Source: an uncultured Sphingobacteriaceae bacterium | GTDB lineage: Bacteria > Bacteroidota > Bacteroidia > Sphingobacteriales > Sphingobacteriaceae | NCBI GenBank assembly: GCA_937875035.1 | Contig: CALNCF010000174.1 | Location: 1-9,744 of the forward strand | Direction of reading: 5' to 3' | DNA: 9,744 bases | Translations under genes and position numbers: made by a program | Part shown: piece by piece, positions 6,410-9,744 of the stretch | Position numbering within the stretch: position 1 is the stretch's first letter | Layout: each line of letters opens with the position of its first letter | The notes under the pieces: generated by a model | Databases searched by the model: none | Seen by the model: only the letters and a program-made list of their open reading frames with translations | Told to the model about the DNA's origin: nothing

Positions 6410-8296
6410 GTGAGAGCTGCGATCATCTTTTTAACCTGTTTCCTCTTTGCCTCGGTTTCGCCTGCGGCGGATTCGACCAAGACCTATACGGCCTCTACGA
6501 TCCGTTTTGTGGGTCTGAAAGAACTACACCGGGATACCCTGGTGTTTCAGCAGATCGATACGACCCTGAACCAGGCCCAGATCTTTAACCCTGTATTTAA
6601 GGACAACCGTGCATCCCTGTATCTCGGCAACCTGGGTACGGCTTACCACGACCTGTTCTTTAACCCTGCGGGCAGCCTGGATTTCGATGAGGGCATGCAT
6701 GCTTTCGACCTGTATCTTACCCGCCCCGAAGACCTGAAGTTCTATCGCACCCTTTCACCCTATTCCCGGCTGAACTATACCTGGAATCAAAAGAAAGAGC
6801 AGCTTTTCGAGCTCACTTTTGCGCAGAATATCACCCCACGCCTGAACTATGCGGTAAATTTCGGGAGATTGGTTTCGGAGGGAGATTACCAGCGTCAGAA
6901 AGCAGATCACCTGAACTTCGACGGCTCGCTTTGGTACCAGTCGAAGAACAAACGATACCTCGCCGTAGTCGCGTACATTTCCAACAGCCTGCGCGTGCAG
7001 GAGAATGGCGGCATTAAGAACGATTCGATCTTTCGTGTACCCTCACAACTGCAAACAGAGTTCGAGCCGGTGTTCCTGAGCAACGCGGAGAACCGTATCA
7101 GTAATTCGCACATCTATTTCAGGCAGTCGTATGACCTTGGTCCGAACGACAGCATTAAGCTGGATACAACCTATATTGCAAGGGTGATCCCACGCCACCG
7201 CTTCTCACACAGCATCGATCTGCATCAGCGTAAATACAACTGCTTTGAGAACAGCATAGACAGCATGTACGCGCTTACCCTGATCGATCCGGATAAGACC
7301 CGCGACCAGTTGCGTGTGCAGGAGCTTACGAATGAGCTGAGCTACCAGCTTTTCGCCAGGCACCGTTCGAATACAGGCGGCCCATTCCGCGGAACAACGA
7401 TCGGGCTTAGCCTGAAACATCATTACGTTAATTACTACCAGCAGACCTTCGATACGCTTTTCCAATCGGTAGAACCGGGCATCAGCCTGAGCACCCTGAT
7501 CGTACCTAAAGTGCGCCTGCTCGGCGCAGCGGGCAGTCATGTATACCTGAATAACGAAGGAGATTTCGCGCAGCATGCTTCGGCAGCCATACGCTACGAA
7601 TTCGATCCTGAAGAGCATTACATACAGCTGGGCTATCGCCTGAGATCAGCGCTTGCTCCTTTCAATACTCAATACTTTTACTCCAATCATTTCAGCTGGA
7701 GCAACCGGTTTGATAATCTGGTTACTCATACTGCTGACCTGAACTACATCAACCGGAAATTAAGGCTCGAAGTAAAAGCTTCGGTTACCGATCTGAAGAA
7801 TTATATCTATTATACTGATGCGGGTTACCCGGCACAATACACAGGTGCGATACAAGTGCTGGCTTTAGAGATCAGGAAAGACTTTACCCTGGGGAAATTT
7901 CATTTAGACAACCAGGTGATCGCACAGAAGAGTTCAGATGATGACATACTGCGTCAGCCATATCTTTATATGTTCAACAGCTTCTATTTTGAATCGTACG
8001 TGTTTAAAAAAGCGATGCGTCTTCGTACCGGTATCGACTCCAGGTATTATACATCCTATTATGGATATGATTATAGTCCGGCTACCTCGCAGTTTATCCA
8101 GGAGAACACGCTTGCTTTCGGCGATTACCCGGTGCTTGATTTCTTTATTGCTGCAAAAGTAAAGCGGGCGACCCTGTTGTTCAAGCTGGATCATGCTAAC
8201 CAGCAGCTGAGCAAATCCGGCTACTATATGATCCGCAATTATCCTATTCCTGAAAGATCCTTCAAGATCGGCGTAAACTGGGCGTTCTACGATTAG
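6410..8296 (+). CDS. Putative outer-membrane beta-barrel porin (Porin_10-like)
   Basis: This is a 628-aa secreted protein. It begins with a clear signal peptide, M-R-A-A-I-I-F-L-T-C-F-L-F-A-S-V-S-P-A-A, with likely signal peptidase I cleavage near SPAA. The mature part has many alternating, aromatic-rich beta strands and ends in strand-like KIGVNWAFYD with aromatic residues near the C-terminus, as in outer-membrane barrels. The segment around YLGNLGTAYHDLFFNPAG, then FYRTLSPYSRLNYTWN and ITPRLNYAVNFGRLVSEGDY, resembles the N-terminal region of the Bacteroidota Porin_10 family from memory. No substrate can be inferred. The start is GTG 6410: the phosphorylase stop lies in the same frame three codons upstream, and the signal peptide begins right after the GTG. 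The 9-nt gap indicates one operon with lpxK and the phosphorylase gene. No lipobox cysteine is visible. Confidence 0.82.
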   Translation: MRAAIIFLTCFLFASVSPAADSTKTYTASTIRFVGLKELHRDTLVFQQIDTTLNQAQIFNPVFKDNRASLYLGNLGTAYHDLFFNPAGSLDFDEGMHAFDLYLTRPEDLKFYRTLSPYSRLNYTWNQKKEQLFELTFAQNITPRLNYAVNFGRLVSEGDYQRQKADHLNFDGSLWYQSKNKRYLAVVAYISNSLRVQENGGIKNDSIFRVPSQLQTEFEPVFLSNAENRISNSHIYFRQSYDLGPNDSIKLDTTYIARVIPRHRFSHSIDLHQRKYNCFENSIDSMYALTLIDPDKTRDQLRVQELTNELSYQLFARHRSNTGGPFRGTTIGLSLKHHYVNYYQQTFDTLFQSVEPGISLSTLIVPKVRLLGAAGSHVYLNNEGDFAQHASAAIRYEFDPEEHYIQLGYRLRSALAPFNTQYFYSNHFSWSNRFDNLVTHTADLNYINRKLRLEVKASVTDLKNYIYYTDAGYPAQYTGAIQVLALEIRKDFTLGKFHLDNQVIAQKSSDDDILRQPYLYMFNSFYFESYVFKKAMRLRTGIDSRYYTSYYGYDYSPATSQFIQENTLAFGDYPVLDFFIAAKVKRATLLFKLDHANQQLSKSGYYMIRNYPIPERSFKIGVNWAFYD

Positions 8297-8320
8297 TTAC
8301 TCAAAAAACATAACCAAACA

Positions 8321-8351
8321 AAAAAGCCCCGCGATGTGCAGGGCTTTTTTT
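8321..8351. terminator. Bidirectional intrinsic terminator between the porin and dnaK genes
   Basis: AAAAAGCCC (8321-8329) pairs with GGGCTTTTT (8341-8349) around an 11-base loop. A T-run follows on the + strand (8345-8351), and the A-run on the left gives the T-run for the - strand. It sits in the 72-nt gap between two converging genes and should end both the porin and the dnaK transcripts. Confidence 0.87.
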
Positions 8352-8368
8352 ATTTCCGGGGATACCGG

Positions 8369-9744
8369 TTACTTCTTGTCGTTATCGTCAACCTCTTCGA
8401 AGTCTACATCAGTCACATCTTTTCCGTCTCCGCTTTGGTTTCCGTCTGCAGGATTCCCGGCAGCCGGATCAGCGCCTTGAGTAGCCTTATACATCTCTTC
8501 AGAAGCAGCATTCCATGCATTGGTCAGGTCAGCCTGGGCTGTTTCGATCTCTGCAAAGTTTTTGGAAGTATGCGCTTCTTTCAGTTTTGCCAGCGAGGTT
8601 TCGATCGCTGTTTTGTTTCCTTCTGAAAGCTTGTCTCCGTATTCCTTCAGCTGTTTCTCTGTCTGGAAGATCAGTGAATCGGCAGCGTTCAGCTTGTCCA
8701 CTTCTTCTTTCGCGATACGATCCGATTCCGCATTGGCTTCTGCTTCCTGCTTCATCTTCTTGATCTCTTCGTCGGTCAGACCAGAAGACGCTTCGATACG
8801 GATCTTCTGCTCTTTTCCTGTTGCCTTATCTTTCGCACTTACATGCAGGATACCGTTCGCGTCAATATCGAATGTTACTTCGATCTGCGGAACACCTCTT
8901 GGTGCAGGCGGAATGCCATCCAGGTGGAATCTTCCGATCGTTCTGTTCTGGGCAGCCATCGGGCGCTCACCTTGCAGGATATGGATCTCTACGGTCGGCT
9001 GGTTATCAGATGCCGTAGAGAATGTTTCTGATTTCTTGGTCGGGATCGTCGTATTCGATTCGATCAGCTTGGTGAATACACCACCCATGGTTTCGATACC
9101 TAAAGACAGCGGTGTTGCATCCAGCAGCAGTACATCCTTTACATCACCGGTCAATACACCACCCTGGATCGCTGCACCAATGGCAACTACTTCATCCGGG
9201 TTCACGCCTTTCGAAGGTGATTTTCCGAAGAAATCTTCTACCGCTTTCTGGATAGCAGGGATACGTGTAGAACCACCCACCAGGATGATCTCGTCGATAT
9301 CACCTACTGATAAGCCGGCATTTTTCAATGCACTACGGCAAGGCTCAATAGTACGTTTGATCAGGCTGTCGGCCAGCTGCTCAAACTTGGCACGTGTCAG
9401 GGTTCTCACTAAGTGCTTAGGCACCCCGTCAACAGCGGTGATATAAGGCAGGTTGATCTCTGACTGGGTAGTAGACGACAATTCGATTTTCGCTTTCTCT
9501 GCGGCCTCTTTTAAGCGTTGTAACGCCATAGGATCCTTACGCAGCTCGATGTTCTCGTCATTTTTGAATTCATCAGCCAGCCAGTCGATAATTACCTGGT
9601 CAAAATCGTCACCACCCAGGTGTGTATCACCATCGGTCGATTTCACTTCAAACACGCCATCTCCTAATTCAAGTATAGATACGTCATGCGTACCACCACC
9701 GCAATCGAATACGGCAATCTTCATATCCTTGTGCGCTTTATCCA
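8369..9744 (-). CDS. dnaK: Chaperone DnaK (Hsp70), N-terminal part outside window
   Basis: DnaK is the ATP-driven cytoplasmic Hsp70 that works with DnaJ and GrpE. The frame is open to the right edge. The ATG at 9722-9724 is internal, because codons before it read DKAHKD, as in other DnaK proteins, and continue off the window. About 180 N-terminal residues are therefore missing. Counting that internal Met as 1, visible parts are the phosphate-2 loop FDCGGGTHDVS (6-16), THLGGDDFD (34-42), the adenosine motif ILVGGSTRIPAIQK (147-160), the interdomain linker DVLLLD (197-202), the substrate-binding beta domain with TVEIHILQGER (244-254), the helical lid (from about 315) and the acidic tail VTDVDFEEVDDNDKK. 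The loop is usually DLGGGTFD; here Leu is Cys and Phe is His. This may be a lineage variant, as the rest is intact. A terminator lies just past the stop. Confidence 0.98.
   Translation of the reverse strand, partial: DKAHKDMKIAVFDCGGGTHDVSILELGDGVFEVKSTDGDTHLGGDDFDQVIIDWLADEFKNDENIELRKDPMALQRLKEAAEKAKIELSSTTQSEINLPYITAVDGVPKHLVRTLTRAKFEQLADSLIKRTIEPCRSALKNAGLSVGDIDEIILVGGSTRIPAIQKAVEDFFGKSPSKGVNPDEVVAIGAAIQGGVLTGDVKDVLLLDATPLSLGIETMGGVFTKLIESNTTIPTKKSETFSTASDNQPTVEIHILQGERPMAAQNRTIGRFHLDGIPPAPRGVPQIEVTFDIDANGILHVSAKDKATGKEQKIRIEASSGLTDEEIKKMKQEAEANAESDRIAKEEVDKLNAADSLIFQTEKQLKEYGDKLSEGNKTAIETSLAKLKEAHTSKNFAEIETAQADLTNAWNAASEEMYKATQGADPAAGNPADGNQSGDGKDVTDVDFEEVDDNDKK

Noticed and set aside
8520..9446. 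308-codon open frame on the + strand opposite dnaK
   Set aside because: It is antisense to a firmly identified DnaK frame. The translation is Ser/Ala/Phe-rich with no family resemblance, as expected for the complement of a conserved gene.
9722..9724. ATG taken as the true dnaK start
   Set aside because: Codons upstream continue as DKAHKD, matching DnaK, and the frame is open to the edge. The gene is cut by the window and not truncated.
1..9744. Mobile element, defence system or CRISPR array
   Set aside because: No transposase, integrase, long terminal repeats, repeat-spacer pattern or toxin-antitoxin-like pair is visible; the genes are core metabolism, envelope and chaperone functions.

Overview
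The window looks like ordinary chromosome from a member of the Bacteroidota. Evidence: a Porin_10-type outer-membrane protein (a family typical of that phylum), a eukaryote-like 543-aa PruA, starts without Shine-Dalgarno sequences but with A/T-rich leaders, and a TAnnTTTG-type -7 promoter element in front of pruA. Base composition and codon use look even across the window. I see no mobile element, integrase, CRISPR array, tRNA or rRNA, and no sign of recent transfer. I cannot name a genus.

Layout. (1) Positions 1-252 hold the 3' end of an unrecognised + strand reading frame. (2) 381-2687 (+) is a two-gene unit: a SulP-family anion transporter, then 6 nt later a beta-carbonic anhydrase. The pairing suggests bicarbonate uptake or CO2/HCO3- handling. 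(3) 2757-4388 (-) is pruA, convergent with the carbonic anhydrase gene across a shared bidirectional terminator. (4) 4540-8296 (+) is a tightly packed cluster of lpxK (lipid A 4'-kinase), a trimeric-type purine nucleoside phosphorylase and a Porin_10 putative porin. lpxK and the phosphorylase gene overlap by 17 nt, and only 9 nt separate the phosphorylase and porin genes. It ends at a second bidirectional terminator. (5) 8369 to the right edge (-) is dnaK, lacking its N-terminal part because the window stops.

The most notable observation is that lpxK is interrupted by an in-frame TAA at codon 59, just after the Walker A motif (GGTGKSP), where a TAT or TAC tyrosine codon would be expected. The frame resumes directly after it with intact LpxK motifs to the normal end. 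This is a point nonsense change or a base error, not decay. Because LpxK is normally essential for lipid A, it should be checked against reads. Lesser points are unusual active-site residues in the phosphorylase, an unusual phosphate-loop sequence in DnaK (FDCGGGTHD), and a spaced 8-mer repeat with palindromic character upstream of the SulP gene.

I found no convincing previously undescribed system. The window is housekeeping metabolism, envelope biogenesis and a chaperone.
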